Source: Flavicella sp.
GTDB lineage: Bacteria > Bacteroidota > Bacteroidia > Flavobacteriales > Flavobacteriaceae
Assembly: GCF_029238425.1 (NCBI RefSeq)
Contig: NZ_JAQWGB010000081.1
Span: forward strand, 1 to 39,889
Length of the DNA stretch: 39,889 nucleotides
Reading direction: 5' to 3'
The notes under the pieces were generated by a model, which did not search any database, was not told where the DNA came from, and saw nothing but the letters and a program-made list of their open reading frames with translations. The translations under genes were made by a program, and so were the position numbers. Shown piece after piece: positions 24,866 through 33,712 of the stretch (position 1 is the stretch's first letter; the number at the start of each line of letters is the position of its first letter).

Positions 24866-25585
24866 ATGTTTTATTCTGCATTCATATTGGGGCTTCTTGG
24901 AAGTTTTCATTGCATAGGAATGTGCGGTCCTATTGCCATGGTATTACCGGTCCATAACGAAAAACCATTCCCAAGATTTCTTAAAATTTTTCTATATCAT
25001 TTTGGTCGTATTTTAGCTTATGGAACCATAGGGTTGGCTTTTGGGTTTCTGGGAAAAGGACTCTTTCTTTCTGGATTTCAACAGAGGTTATCTATTATTA
25101 TTGGAATCCTTATGATATTATATATTATGATTCCAGCTTCAGTATTTTCTAAATTTCAGGTTACAACACCACTCTATTCTTTTATTGGAAAAATAAAATC
25201 GGGGCTAGGAAAAAGATTAAAAAATAAAAGTTACGCTTCCCTATTTACCATAGGTTTTTTAAATGGATATCTTCCCTGTGGAATGGTGTATATGGCCCTT
25301 GTAGGAGCAATTGCAATGGCAAGTCCACAAGAAGGTTTTTTATATATGATGCTTTATGGATTAGGGACTATTCCTTTAATGACCGTGGTTATTTATTTCA
25401 AAACTATTTTTTCGATCACATTTAGGAATAAAATTCAAAAGGCAATTCCTTCGTTTGTTATTATCATTGGAATCTTATTTATTCTTAGAGGACTAGGCTT
25501 GGGCATCCCTTACATTTCGCCTACTGATGCTCAATTACAGGTAAATTCAAATGCAGCCACTTGTGCTCCAGAAAGTGTAAATTAA
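24866..25585 (+). CDS. TauE/SafE-like (DsbD_2) membrane protein of the cbb3 cluster
   Basis: A 239-residue polytopic membrane protein with about six helices. The N-terminus has the motif FHCIGMCGP (about 15-23) and a later LNGYLPCGMVY, the paired-cysteine pattern of the DsbD transmembrane-like family often annotated as sulfite exporter TauE/SafE. Members beside ccoGHIS are thought to act in copper or redox handling for oxidase assembly; true sulfite export is doubtful. The end (NSNAATCAPESVN) is polar with one extra Cys. It follows ccoH by 3 bp and is probably last in that operon. Confidence 0.85.
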   Translation: MFYSAFILGLLGSFHCIGMCGPIAMVLPVHNEKPFPRFLKIFLYHFGRILAYGTIGLAFGFLGKGLFLSGFQQRLSIIIGILMILYIMIPASVFSKFQVTTPLYSFIGKIKSGLGKRLKNKSYASLFTIGFLNGYLPCGMVYMALVGAIAMASPQEGFLYMMLYGLGTIPLMTVVIYFKTIFSITFRNKIQKAIPSFVIIIGILFILRGLGLGIPYISPTDAQLQVNSNAATCAPESVN

Positions 25586-25617
25586 CATATGTCAACTATT
25601 TAACAATAGGAGCTATG

Positions 25618-25625
25618 TATATTTG
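25618..25625 (+). promoter_or_regulatory. -7 promoter element of histidine kinase gene
   Basis: TATATTTG matches TAnnTTTG, 11 bp before the ATG at 25637, so the kinase may have its own promoter. No clear -33 TTG. Confidence 0.45.
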
Positions 25626-25636
25626 CAAGAAAAAAA

Positions 25637-26563
25637 ATGAAATTGATTCGTGATAATTATTACACTCCCTTTAATATAGTCGCCTCCTCCGTTATTATAT
25701 CCGTACTTGTTTTTTTTACCATGTACAGTTTTATGACCAAGGAAGATTTTTATTATGGCCTTATCAAAGCCATTGTGATTCCTATTCCAATTGCACTTCC
25801 TATATCCCTTTTTACTACCAAGTATCACAAAAAAATATACAGCCAAAAAATAGAATTAGAAAAACTGAATGAACTTAACAATAAATTAATTTCCATCATT
25901 GCTCATGACATTCGCAGTCCCTTGTCAATTGTTCAAGGATTTGTAGAGATGATTCACGAAGACGTAGAGACGCACTCTAAAGAAAAAGTACATGATAGAC
26001 TTGATTCAATATCAGGAAGAATTGATCATCTATTGCTTTTTTTAAATGATTTATTAAGATGGTCTAAAAATCAAATTCATGTAGCTCCCGTTACCATGGA
26101 ACCCTTCGAAACTGAAAAAACCTTCAAAACGATTCTTCATACTTATGCTGGAATTCAAAAAGAGAAAAAAATTACAACTTCTTTACAAATTGAGCTAGAC
26201 GAATTATTCTCCGATAAAGAAATATATTCTTTTATCGTTAGAAACCTTTATCACAACGCCCTAAAATTCACTCCAGAAGGCGGCACGATATCTTTAGAAC
26301 TAAAACAATGTGGTACTGATATACATACAATCATCACGGATTCTGGTATTGGTATTGATAAAGAACAGATTGCAATGATTAAAAATGAGAAACAGTGGTT
26401 TTCTATGCCTGGTACCAATAAAGAAAAGGGAACTGGACTTGGCATCAAGACCATACTCCAATACCTGAAAATTTGCAATGGAGATTTCATCATAGAATCA
26501 GAAAAAGATAAAGGAACAAAAATCACAGTCATACTTCCTAAAAAAGAACTTTTAGCAGCTTAA
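25637..26563 (+). CDS. sensor histidine kinase (orphan)
   Basis: A 308-residue membrane kinase. Two hydrophobic helices (about 13-30 and 41-60) with only about 10 residues between them leave almost no periplasmic sensor. A short coiled linker (65-83) leads to the HisKA domain with phospho-acceptor His90 in IIAHDIRSPLS, then the HATPase domain with N box NLYHNALKFT, G1 DSGIGI and G2 GTGLGI. No response regulator is encoded beside it in the window. It lies 51 bp after the cbb3 assembly genes with its own -7 box, so a link to respiration is possible but unproven; signals may be sensed in or at the membrane. Confidence 0.9.
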   Translation: MKLIRDNYYTPFNIVASSVIISVLVFFTMYSFMTKEDFYYGLIKAIVIPIPIALPISLFTTKYHKKIYSQKIELEKLNELNNKLISIIAHDIRSPLSIVQGFVEMIHEDVETHSKEKVHDRLDSISGRIDHLLLFLNDLLRWSKNQIHVAPVTMEPFETEKTFKTILHTYAGIQKEKKITTSLQIELDELFSDKEIYSFIVRNLYHNALKFTPEGGTISLELKQCGTDIHTIITDSGIGIDKEQIAMIKNEKQWFSMPGTNKEKGTGLGIKTILQYLKICNGDFIIESEKDKGTKITVILPKKELLAA

Positions 26564-26605
26564 CACAAAAGAAATAAACTCTATTTTAAAGGCTTTTTAT
26601 TATGG

Positions 26606-26635
26606 TTTGAAAGTAATTTGTAATGCTTACATTTG
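26606..26635 (+). promoter_or_regulatory. promoter of RND/MMPL exporter gene
   Basis: TTTG (26606-26609), an 18-bp spacer, then TACATTTG (26628-26635). This is a full match to the Bacteroidetes TTTG/TAnnTTTG promoter, 16 bp before the ATG. Confidence 0.75.
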
Positions 26636-26651
26636 ACACAAATTATTTTTC

Positions 26652-28985
26652 ATGAAATTTTGGTCTAAAACCTCACGATTTGTTTTAAAACAACAAATCG
26701 GAATTCTTATAACAATAGCAATAATTACGGCACTTTTAGCTAGTCAAATGAAGTATATGAGGTTATCATATACGGAAGCCAACTTATTGCCAAAAGACCA
26801 CATAGAAAATGTTAAATACGATCAATTTCTAGAAGTTTTTGGAGAAGAAGGTACTCTTATTGTTTTAGGAGTGAAAGATTCTAATATTTTCAAACCCGAA
26901 ACTTTCCTTCAATGGAATCAATTAGCGAACAAATTAGATTCTTTGTCTGAGATAGAATATTCTATTTCTATCGGTGACTTAAAAGAACTTGTTAAGAACA
27001 AAGATGAAAAAAGATTTGAACTGAAAGAACTGTCTATAGATGATTTGGACACAAAAGCTAAAGTGGATCGATTAAAGAAACACTTATTCAATGAGCTTCC
27101 GTTTTACGATAATTTGTTATTCAACAAAGAAACACACACCATCCAAACCGCTTTGTTTATCGATAAAGACATCGTTAATACGAAAAAACGAAAAGAATTT
27201 ATTTTTGAGCGTTTCATTCCCATCATTTCACAGTTTGAAAAAGAAACAAATATAGACGTTCATGTTTCTGGAATGCCCTATATCAGATCCATGAATTCTG
27301 AAAATATAAAATCAGAAATGGGAAAATTTGTTGGACTTGCACTAGCGGTTACAGCATTTATTTTCTTTCTGTTTTTCAGATCGTTTAGAGCCACTTTTAT
27401 CACCTTATTAGTGGTTAGTATCGGGGTTATCTGGGCTTTTGGCTTTATTGGACTTTTCCGATTTGAAATTACGGTTCTTACGGCATTAATTCCACCATTA
27501 ATTATTGTAATTGGAGTTCCAAATGCGATATTTATTATCAATAAATACCAGCAAGAAATAAAAAAACATAGTAATAAAACCAAATCTTTACATCGTGTTA
27601 TTTCCAAAGTTGGAAATGCAACATTGATGACGAATATTACTACAGCAGCTGGATTTGCTACTTTTATTTTCACTAATAGTTCGTTGCTAAGAGAGTTTGG
27701 TATTATTGCCTCTATTAACATCATGGCCATTTTTGTGCTTTCCATTCTTATCATTCCTAGTATTTACAGTTTCATGCCGTTGCCAAAGAAAAAGCACTTG
27801 AAACATTTAGATCAAAAATGGATTTCAAGAATTGTGGATTGGATGGTATTCATGGTACGAAATAAGAAAAATGCCATTTACATCGTTTCTTTTGTAGTCG
27901 TAATTACCAGCATCATTGGTGTTTATAAAATAAAAGTATCTGGTAGTCTATTAGATGACATGCCTAAATCGAAAGTTTTCTATAAAGACATTGTTTTCTT
28001 TGAAGAAGAATTTGGAGGTATCATGCCTTTAGAAATAATGATTGACACTAAAAAAGACAAAGGAGTTTTCAAATTATCAACTTTAAAAAAGATAGATAAA
28101 TTAACGGCTCTCATAGATGAAATGCCAGGACTGTCAAGAGCCACTTCAGTTGTAGATTTGGTTAAATATTCTAAACAGGCATTTTATAACGGAAATCCTA
28201 AATACTATCAACTGCCAACTTCACAAGAAAAAGCTTTCCTATTAGATTATATCAATAATTCAAACCAAAGTTCAGGAACAGGTGCTTTGATCAACAATGT
28301 GGATTCAAAGGCTAGATATGCAAGAATCACCACTTATATGCAGGATGTGGGTACCGAAGAAATGGCACAAATCCAAACAGACATTCAAGCTTTCTTAGAT
28401 AAAGAATTTGACACAAAAAAATTCGATGTTACCTTAACGGGTAAAGCCTTGGTGTTTTTAAAAGGAACCAATTACTTAATTAAAAACTTAATTGTATCAC
28501 TAGGCTTAGCCATTCTATTGATTTCTATTTTTATGGGATATATGTTTAAATCCCTGAGAATGATTTTTATATCTTTGATTCCAAACTTACTTCCCTTATT
28601 AGTAACAGGTGGAATTATGGGTTATTTAGGAATCCCAATCAAACCGTCTACCATTTTAGTGTTTAGTATTGCATTTGGAATATCTGTAGATGACACAATC
28701 CATTTCCTTGCAAAATATCGTCAAGAATTGATCGCCAGCAATTGGAAAATTAGAAAATCCGTATACAAAGCTATTCGAGAGACTGGGGTGAGTATGTTTT
28801 ATACTTCCATCGTTCTTTTCTTTGGATTTCTAGTATTCTTAGTGTCAAGTTTTGGAGGAACTAAGGCACTCGGAGGTCTAGTCTCAATAACACTTTTATT
28901 TGCGATGGTATCCAATTTATTATTACTACCAGCTTTATTACTTTCCTTAGAAAGAAAAATCACAAAGAAAAAGAAGATAAGATAA
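26652..28985 (+). CDS. RND superfamily exporter (MMPL/HAE3 type)
   Basis: A 777-residue inner-membrane transporter built as two similar halves. Each has one helix, a large periplasmic loop (about 35-215 and 425-605) and five or six further helices, about 12 in total. The first-half helix block contains IPPLIIVIGVPNAIFIINKYQ and the second has FSIAFGISVDDTIHFLAKYR, with the charged residues expected for proton coupling. It is shorter than tripartite RND pumps and has no adjacent membrane-fusion protein or TolC, which fits the MMPL/HAE3 group that moves lipids or hopanoids. The substrate is unknown. It has its own promoter and terminator. Confidence 0.88.
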   Translation: MKFWSKTSRFVLKQQIGILITIAIITALLASQMKYMRLSYTEANLLPKDHIENVKYDQFLEVFGEEGTLIVLGVKDSNIFKPETFLQWNQLANKLDSLSEIEYSISIGDLKELVKNKDEKRFELKELSIDDLDTKAKVDRLKKHLFNELPFYDNLLFNKETHTIQTALFIDKDIVNTKKRKEFIFERFIPIISQFEKETNIDVHVSGMPYIRSMNSENIKSEMGKFVGLALAVTAFIFFLFFRSFRATFITLLVVSIGVIWAFGFIGLFRFEITVLTALIPPLIIVIGVPNAIFIINKYQQEIKKHSNKTKSLHRVISKVGNATLMTNITTAAGFATFIFTNSSLLREFGIIASINIMAIFVLSILIIPSIYSFMPLPKKKHLKHLDQKWISRIVDWMVFMVRNKKNAIYIVSFVVVITSIIGVYKIKVSGSLLDDMPKSKVFYKDIVFFEEEFGGIMPLEIMIDTKKDKGVFKLSTLKKIDKLTALIDEMPGLSRATSVVDLVKYSKQAFYNGNPKYYQLPTSQEKAFLLDYINNSNQSSGTGALINNVDSKARYARITTYMQDVGTEEMAQIQTDIQAFLDKEFDTKKFDVTLTGKALVFLKGTNYLIKNLIVSLGLAILLISIFMGYMFKSLRMIFISLIPNLLPLLVTGGIMGYLGIPIKPSTILVFSIAFGISVDDTIHFLAKYRQELIASNWKIRKSVYKAIRETGVSMFYTSIVLFFGFLVFLVSSFGGTKALGGLVSITLLFAMVSNLLLLPALLLSLERKITKKKKIR

Positions 28986-29008
28986 ATATCTGTATAATAT
29001 CACTTCAT

Positions 29009-29044
29009 AAAAAAAGCTCTATAACTTCTTACAGAGCTTTTTTT
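29009..29044. terminator. bidirectional terminator, exporter / hydroxylase
   Basis: A 12-bp perfect stem (AAAAAAAGCTCT at 29009-29020 with 29033-29044) and 12-nt loop. The A and T arms serve as U tract for either direction, between convergent genes. Confidence 0.8.
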
Positions 29045-29061
29045 TATATTGATGAATTGAA

Positions 29062-30192
29062 TTAGTAACCTAAAACCATAAAATTGTAGATCCAAAACAA
29101 AACCAACCCAAAACGAACAAGTTCTAAAACAGCACTCTTGTTATTCTCTAACAACCTTCCTGTGATGATTAAAGTAAGCATAATGAAAGTTGCTACTCCA
29201 AACATGTCTACAACAGACAGATGGCTTAAAAAATAAGCGAACAAAATCAACACAGCAAACAGACCAATGGTATTGAATAAAATATAAGTCTTTTTTAAGG
29301 CCGAGAAATCAGTATACTCATAAGAACCTTTATCTATATACAAAGGCATCAATTCCAATTCACCTGTGGAAGGTACCCAATCAGGACCACTCACCAACAA
29401 CAACATTTTATCCTTGATTGCTGGTAATTGTTTCATTTGAAATCCTAAATTCTTATAATAATGAAAAACAGAAGTTAAGAAATCTCTTGAGTTGATATCT
29501 TTTGTGATCCCATAAACAACTTCATCTTTTTCTTCGGCAAAGGTCCCAAAAATTCGATCCCAAATTATTAAAACACCTCCGTAATTTTTATCCAAATACT
29601 CTTCATTACTTCCATGATGCACTCTATGATGAGAAGGTGTTACAAATAAATATTCTACAATCCCTAATTTTGGAATCAAGGTGGTATGCAATAAAAACTG
29701 GTACAAACCAATAACCAAATGTGTTCCCAAAACTATCTCTGGTGTAAACCCAATGATCGGCATTAAGGACCAAAAAACTACTCTTACAAATACCTGAAAC
29801 GGAGTTAAATTCAAAGCAACAGTATAATTATAATCTTCACTTTGATGATGAATGATATGGGCTCCCCAAAATAAATTAATTCGATGTCCTGATTTGTGAT
29901 AGAAATACCAAATAAAATCAGATAAAAGCACCGCAAACAAAAACCAAGCTATGGTATTGGGAATAGAAAATATACGAACGTAATCATATAGAAATTGATA
30001 GTACATAAAAATCAAGGGAACCATAAAAATCCCAGCAATCCTATCAAAAACTCCCATCAATAGATTGGAAATTGTATTTTCAAATCGAAAGATTTTTTTC
30101 CCTTTAGATCTAGCAAATAAATACTCTAAACCTAATACAAAAAACACTATTGCCGCAGCTATCCATAGATTTTTATCTTCATTCATATTCAT
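29062..30192 (-). CDS. sterol desaturase/fatty acid hydroxylase family membrane protein
   Basis: A membrane di-iron enzyme of about 376 residues. The His clusters HKSGHR, HIIHHQ and HRVHHG are those of the fatty acid hydroxylase superfamily, in order and typical spacing. Helices flank them, and the C-terminal third adds several helices with no known motif. Possible products are a hydroxylated lipid, a carotenoid or a sterol-like compound; the sequence does not decide. The frame is open to 30219, but the -7 box at 30207-30214 lies inside that extension, so the start must be the ATG at 30192 or 30186. Next gene upstream, rpoN, is divergent. Confidence 0.87.
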   Translation of the reverse strand: MNMNEDKNLWIAAAIVFFVLGLEYLFARSKGKKIFRFENTISNLLMGVFDRIAGIFMVPLIFMYYQFLYDYVRIFSIPNTIAWFLFAVLLSDFIWYFYHKSGHRINLFWGAHIIHHQSEDYNYTVALNLTPFQVFVRVVFWSLMPIIGFTPEIVLGTHLVIGLYQFLLHTTLIPKLGIVEYLFVTPSHHRVHHGSNEEYLDKNYGGVLIIWDRIFGTFAEEKDEVVYGITKDINSRDFLTSVFHYYKNLGFQMKQLPAIKDKMLLLVSGPDWVPSTGELELMPLYIDKGSYEYTDFSALKKTYILFNTIGLFAVLILFAYFLSHLSVVDMFGVATFIMLTLIITGRLLENNKSAVLELVRFGLVLFWIYNFMVLGY

Positions 30193-30206
30193 AGATTTTG
30201 ATACTG

Positions 30207-30214
30207 CAAAGGTA
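30207..30214 (-). promoter_or_regulatory. -7 promoter element of the hydroxylase gene
   Basis: It reads TACCTTTG on the minus strand (TAnnTTTG), 14 bp before the ATG at 30192. It fixes the start and implies a leader of about 10-16 nt. Confidence 0.5.
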
Positions 30215-30339
30215 ATCACTATATCTTAATTTATCATACACATATAAATAATGAACATAGGTTAATCAACGTACGCGCAGTTATCACATTCCATTAGCTT
30301 AAAACATGACTTAATTTTACTTTAAACTGTGCTTCAATA

Positions 30340-30371
30340 TTGATGAAGTTTGTTTGTATTTACTATATTTG
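30340..30371 (+). promoter_or_regulatory. rpoN promoter
   Basis: TTG (30340-30342), a 21-bp spacer and TATATTTG (30364-30371), 6 bp before the ATG. The motif fits the housekeeping sigma of Bacteroidetes. An imperfect inverted repeat (CTTCA..TGAAG) covers the -33 region. Confidence 0.55.
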
Positions 30372-30377
30372 TAGCAC

Positions 30378-31838
30378 ATGCTTAAACAAAATTTCCAACT
30401 TAAATTATTACATAAATTATCTCCTCAGCAAATACAGCTGATGAAATTAATTCAGCTTCCTACGCAAGCTTTTGAACAAAAGCTGAAACAGGAAATTGAA
30501 GAAAATCCGGCATTGGATATAGAACGTGACTCAGATCATGATCATGATGACGACTTTAATGATGATGATTATGATGATCTTGGGAATGAAAGCATTGAAA
30601 CGGATGAAATAAATATTGATGAATATCTTAGTGATGATGAAATTCCGCAATACAAATTACAAGCAAATAATTACAGTGCTGATGATGAAGAAAGCCAGAT
30701 TCCTTATGCAGGAGGTGTAAGTTTTCATCAGAATTTAAAAAGCCAATTAAATACCTTTTCTCTAAACGACCAAAAACTTACCATTGCTGAATTTTTAGTG
30801 GGTAGTTTGGACGACAGTGGTTACTTGCGAAGAGAAATATTGGATCTTGTGGATGACTTAGCTTTTACTCAAAATATCTATACCGATGAAAATGAAGTCG
30901 AAGATATTTTAGTCACTATCATCCAAACAATGGATCCTATTGGTGTTGGTGCAAGAGATCTGAATGAATGTCTTACTTTACAGTTAGAAAACAAACCGAA
31001 AACCAAATCTATTTCTCTTGCAATTGAAATTTTAAACAAAAGCTTCGATCATTTTGTAAAAAAACATTACAAAAAACTTATAGCAAAATACAATATTTCG
31101 GAAGGCGATTTAAGAGATGCTATTTCAGAAATTGAAAAACTCAATCCTAAACCTGGAGGAACTTATACCGTAACATCAAAGATTACCGATCAAATCGTTC
31201 CAGATTTTACCATTCAAATTGTAGACGGAAATTTAGATTTGAACTTGAATTCTAGAAATGCACCGGAGTTGAATGTATCTCGAGAATACAACAACATGCT
31301 TAAAGGGTATCAAGAATCAAAAGAAAAATCAAAATCTCAAAAGGATGCTGTTTTGTTTATCAAGCAAAAATTAGATGCAGCAAAGTGGTTTATTGATGCC
31401 ATCAAACAGCGACAACAGACTTTATTATTAACCATGAACTCCATCATGGAATATCAAAAAGACTACTTTATGACGGGTGATGAACGTAAGTTAAAGCCCA
31501 TGATATTAAAAGACATCGCTGATCATATAGAAATGGATATTTCTACAGTTTCCAGGGTTGCAAATAGCAAATATGTGGCTACTCCTTACGGTACCAAACT
31601 AATTAAGGATTTCTTCTCTGAATCAATGAAAAACGATCAGGGAGAAGATGTATCTACGAAGGAAATTAAAAATATCCTTAAGAATGTTGTTAGCGATGAA
31701 GACAAACGAAAACCTCTTACAGACGATAAACTTATGCAAAAGTTAAAGGACGAAGGATATATCATCGCAAGGAGAACAGTAGCTAAATACAGAGAACAAT
31801 TAGACATCCCTGTAGCTCGATTAAGAAAGGAAATTTAA
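30378..31838 (+). CDS. rpoN: RNA polymerase sigma-54 factor
   Basis: A 486-residue sigma factor that directs RNA polymerase to -24/-12 promoters and needs an enhancer-binding ATPase. Region I is present (LKLLHKLSPQQIQLMKLIQLP, shortened here to its core LSPQQIQLMKL). A very acidic region II follows (about 50-85, with runs of Asp), then the core-binding and helix-turn-helix parts. The RpoN box ARRTVAKYREQL lies at residues 464-475. Full length for the family. The next gene starts 1 bp after its stop. No enhancer-binding protein is visible in this window. Confidence 0.96.
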   Translation: MLKQNFQLKLLHKLSPQQIQLMKLIQLPTQAFEQKLKQEIEENPALDIERDSDHDHDDDFNDDDYDDLGNESIETDEINIDEYLSDDEIPQYKLQANNYSADDEESQIPYAGGVSFHQNLKSQLNTFSLNDQKLTIAEFLVGSLDDSGYLRREILDLVDDLAFTQNIYTDENEVEDILVTIIQTMDPIGVGARDLNECLTLQLENKPKTKSISLAIEILNKSFDHFVKKHYKKLIAKYNISEGDLRDAISEIEKLNPKPGGTYTVTSKITDQIVPDFTIQIVDGNLDLNLNSRNAPELNVSREYNNMLKGYQESKEKSKSQKDAVLFIKQKLDAAKWFIDAIKQRQQTLLLTMNSIMEYQKDYFMTGDERKLKPMILKDIADHIEMDISTVSRVANSKYVATPYGTKLIKDFFSESMKNDQGEDVSTKEIKNILKNVVSDEDKRKPLTDDKLMQKLKDEGYIIARRTVAKYREQLDIPVARLRKEI

Positions 31839-31839
31839 T

Positions 31840-32448
31840 ATGGAGAAATTCCATAAACTCATTTCGGTGGTTTTTCATCCCATTCTGTTACCAGTAGCAG
31901 CTACTCTTGTTTTTTTTATGCTCAACACTCACGGAATTGAAAGAAGTGTTCAATTAAAAATTATTTTTATGATTGCTATTGGAACCTATTTTGTTCCGGT
32001 TTTAATGTTGGTTATCCTAAAACGAAGAAACTTAATTCAATCCTTAGAGGTACAAACGATAAGTGAACGCAAGATTCCAGTTATTTTTATGACACTTCTT
32101 TTTTTTATGTTAGGGAAGGCATTTACTAAAATACCGAACTTACTGTTTCTATCGCAATTATTCTTAGGTTGCTCTTTAGCACTCTCAATAACCTATTTCC
32201 TCTTTATTAGAAAACTAAAAATAAGTTTACATATGATTGGAATGGCAAGCTTTATCGCTTTTGTCATGGCCTATAGTATCGAAAACCACGTTAATACGAC
32301 TCATTTCTTAGCTGTTTTATTTATGATAGCAGGAATTGTTGCACATGCAAGAATAAAACTGAAGGAACACTCATTAAATGAAATTTTTTATGGGTTCACA
32401 ACTGGATTTATTACCCAGTTTTTGCTTTTCGGAATTCTTTGGCTCTGA
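31840..32448 (+). CDS. conserved membrane protein, PAP2-like C-terminus
   Basis: A 202-residue protein with about six hydrophobic helices. The C-terminal segment HARIKLKEHSLNEIFYGFTTG loosely resembles the third phosphatase motif of PAP2 enzymes (SR-x5-H-x3-D), but the first two motifs are not seen, so activity is doubtful. It begins 1 bp after rpoN and is translationally coupled with it. I believe this gene pair is conserved in Flavobacteriaceae; the function is unknown. Its stop abuts the stop of the convergent PorT-like gene with no base between. Confidence 0.75.
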   Translation: MEKFHKLISVVFHPILLPVAATLVFFMLNTHGIERSVQLKIIFMIAIGTYFVPVLMLVILKRRNLIQSLEVQTISERKIPVIFMTLLFFMLGKAFTKIPNLLFLSQLFLGCSLALSITYFLFIRKLKISLHMIGMASFIAFVMAYSIENHVNTTHFLAVLFMIAGIVAHARIKLKEHSLNEIFYGFTTGFITQFLLFGILWL

Positions 32449-33126
32449 TTAGAGCAAATAGAAAATCAATCCCATCTTAAAGGAGTTCATTTTCAAAACT
32501 TCACCATTATCAAAGGAGCTACTTCCCTTGAAAAAGGGATTTAAGGTATAATGTAAATAAAAGTTCCAAGTACCATATCCAGCTGCTAAAGAATAAGCAT
32601 ACTGCCACTCTTCCAATTGTAATACCTCTGTCAACTGAATCAATTCATCGTTTCTTTCACCAATGGATGTCGAATTCAAAACATAAGAAACATGCAGTCC
32701 AGTATAAATTCTCCAAAATTTATATTTTTCTAGAGTCGAAGTTCTCCAACGAAATTCAATAGGAAACTCTAAACTATTCGTTTTTATCGTATAAGTACTC
32801 TGATTGGTAGTTGCTTGATTCAAATTCAAGGCATTCGTGGTTACCACAACATTTTGAATGTGAGTATTAAAGGCATAACCTAATCCTACTCCCATTCCAA
32901 TATTACGTCTTTCATTAAAAGGAATATCTTTAATAAACCCACCCGAAAAACCATAGGCAAAACCATCTTTCACATAACCATCAGGAGTATTCGCAAATAT
33001 ATTATAAGTAACACCTATATATAATTGGTCTTCTAAATAGTTAGGATCAATAGAAACACTATCTTTTGATACCTGAGCAAAAACCCCAGCACCAAATAAA
33101 AAAAATAAAAGCAAGCATCTTAACAT
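32449..33126 (-). CDS. porT: PorT-like outer-membrane beta-barrel protein
   Basis: A 225-residue exported protein. A signal peptide (MLRCLLLFFLFGAGVFAQ) leads into alternating amphipathic strands such as LYIGVTYNIFAN, GFSGGFIKDI, IGMGVGLGYAFN and YSLAAGYGTWNFYL, ending MGLIFYLL. Length, strand content and position between rpoN and the ExbD genes match the PorT family. PorT is an outer-membrane part of the type IX secretion system in Bacteroidetes. The frame opens 11 codons upstream, but the ATG at 33126 gives a clean signal peptide. A terminator separates it from exbD, so it has its own promoter. Confidence 0.72.
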   Translation of the reverse strand: MLRCLLLFFLFGAGVFAQVSKDSVSIDPNYLEDQLYIGVTYNIFANTPDGYVKDGFAYGFSGGFIKDIPFNERRNIGMGVGLGYAFNTHIQNVVVTTNALNLNQATTNQSTYTIKTNSLEFPIEFRWRTSTLEKYKFWRIYTGLHVSYVLNSTSIGERNDELIQLTEVLQLEEWQYAYSLAAGYGTWNFYLHYTLNPFFKGSSSFDNGEVLKMNSFKMGLIFYLL

Positions 33127-33167
33127 TAACTGCGAATTAGATAGCAAAATACAAAACAAAATTAAAA

Positions 33168-33200
33168 CAAAAAGGCATTCGTTTTACACGAATGCCTTTT
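33168..33200 (-). terminator. terminator of the exb operon
   Basis: A 13-bp perfect stem (AAAAGGCATTCGT at 33170-33182 with 33188-33200), 5-nt loop. The A-rich left flank becomes the U tract on the minus-strand transcript. It begins about 20 bp past the second exbD stop. Confidence 0.85.
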
Positions 33201-33220
33201 AAAATATTCAATAAATTAAA

Positions 33221-33703
33221 TTACTTTATGTTAGCTTTTAAATCCCCCTTACGAGTAGAATAACTAATTTTTAAAGCATTTATATCTCTTAATTCTATTC
33301 TGATATCATGAATAGTACCAACACCACACGCAACATCTGATTTGATTGAAGTTGTCATGTAAGGAATTTCTTCCGGATTGTGCTTTTCTTGCTCAGAGTA
33401 AATGAAATTTGCAATATCATTTACAGTAGAGATTTTATCATTTAACTGAATCTTATCTCCAGAACCATATTTAGCTTGGTCTTCAGGTTTAGCCTTTCCT
33501 ACATAAATAGTACTCACCAAACTCTTGTGTTCCAACTTCTTTACTTCTGTTGCATTTGGCAACTGAGGTGGTTTGATCAACAAATCAGTTTCCCTCATTG
33601 TTGTAGTCACCATAAAGAAGAACAATAACATAAATACAATATCTGGTAAGGCAGCAGTATTCACCGCTGGTAATCCTTTTTTCTTTTTTCCGAATTTAGA
33701 CAT
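33221..33703 (-). CDS. exbD: ExbD/TolR family protein (second copy)
   Basis: A 160-residue inner-membrane protein. A basic N-terminus (KFGKKKKG) precedes one helix (about 21-37, DIVFMLLFFFMVTTTM) with the proton-path Asp21 at its start, then a periplasmic domain rich in charged residues, which includes VACGVGTIHDIRIELRDIN. Together with an ExbB/TolQ motor it would convert the proton gradient into force for an outer-membrane partner. It is the last gene of the exbB-X-exbD-exbD operon, 9 bp after the other exbD. Confidence 0.9.
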   Translation of the reverse strand: MSKFGKKKKGLPAVNTAALPDIVFMLLFFFMVTTTMRETDLLIKPPQLPNATEVKKLEHKSLVSTIYVGKAKPEDQAKYGSGDKIQLNDKISTVNDIANFIYSEQEKHNPEEIPYMTTSIKSDVACGVGTIHDIRIELRDINALKISYSTRKGDLKANIK

Positions 33704-33712
33704 AGTATAAAA

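Noticed and set aside
24866-25585. True sulfite exporter
   Set aside because: The Cys motifs and the ccoGH neighbourhood point to oxidase assembly or copper/redox handling rather than sulfite transport.
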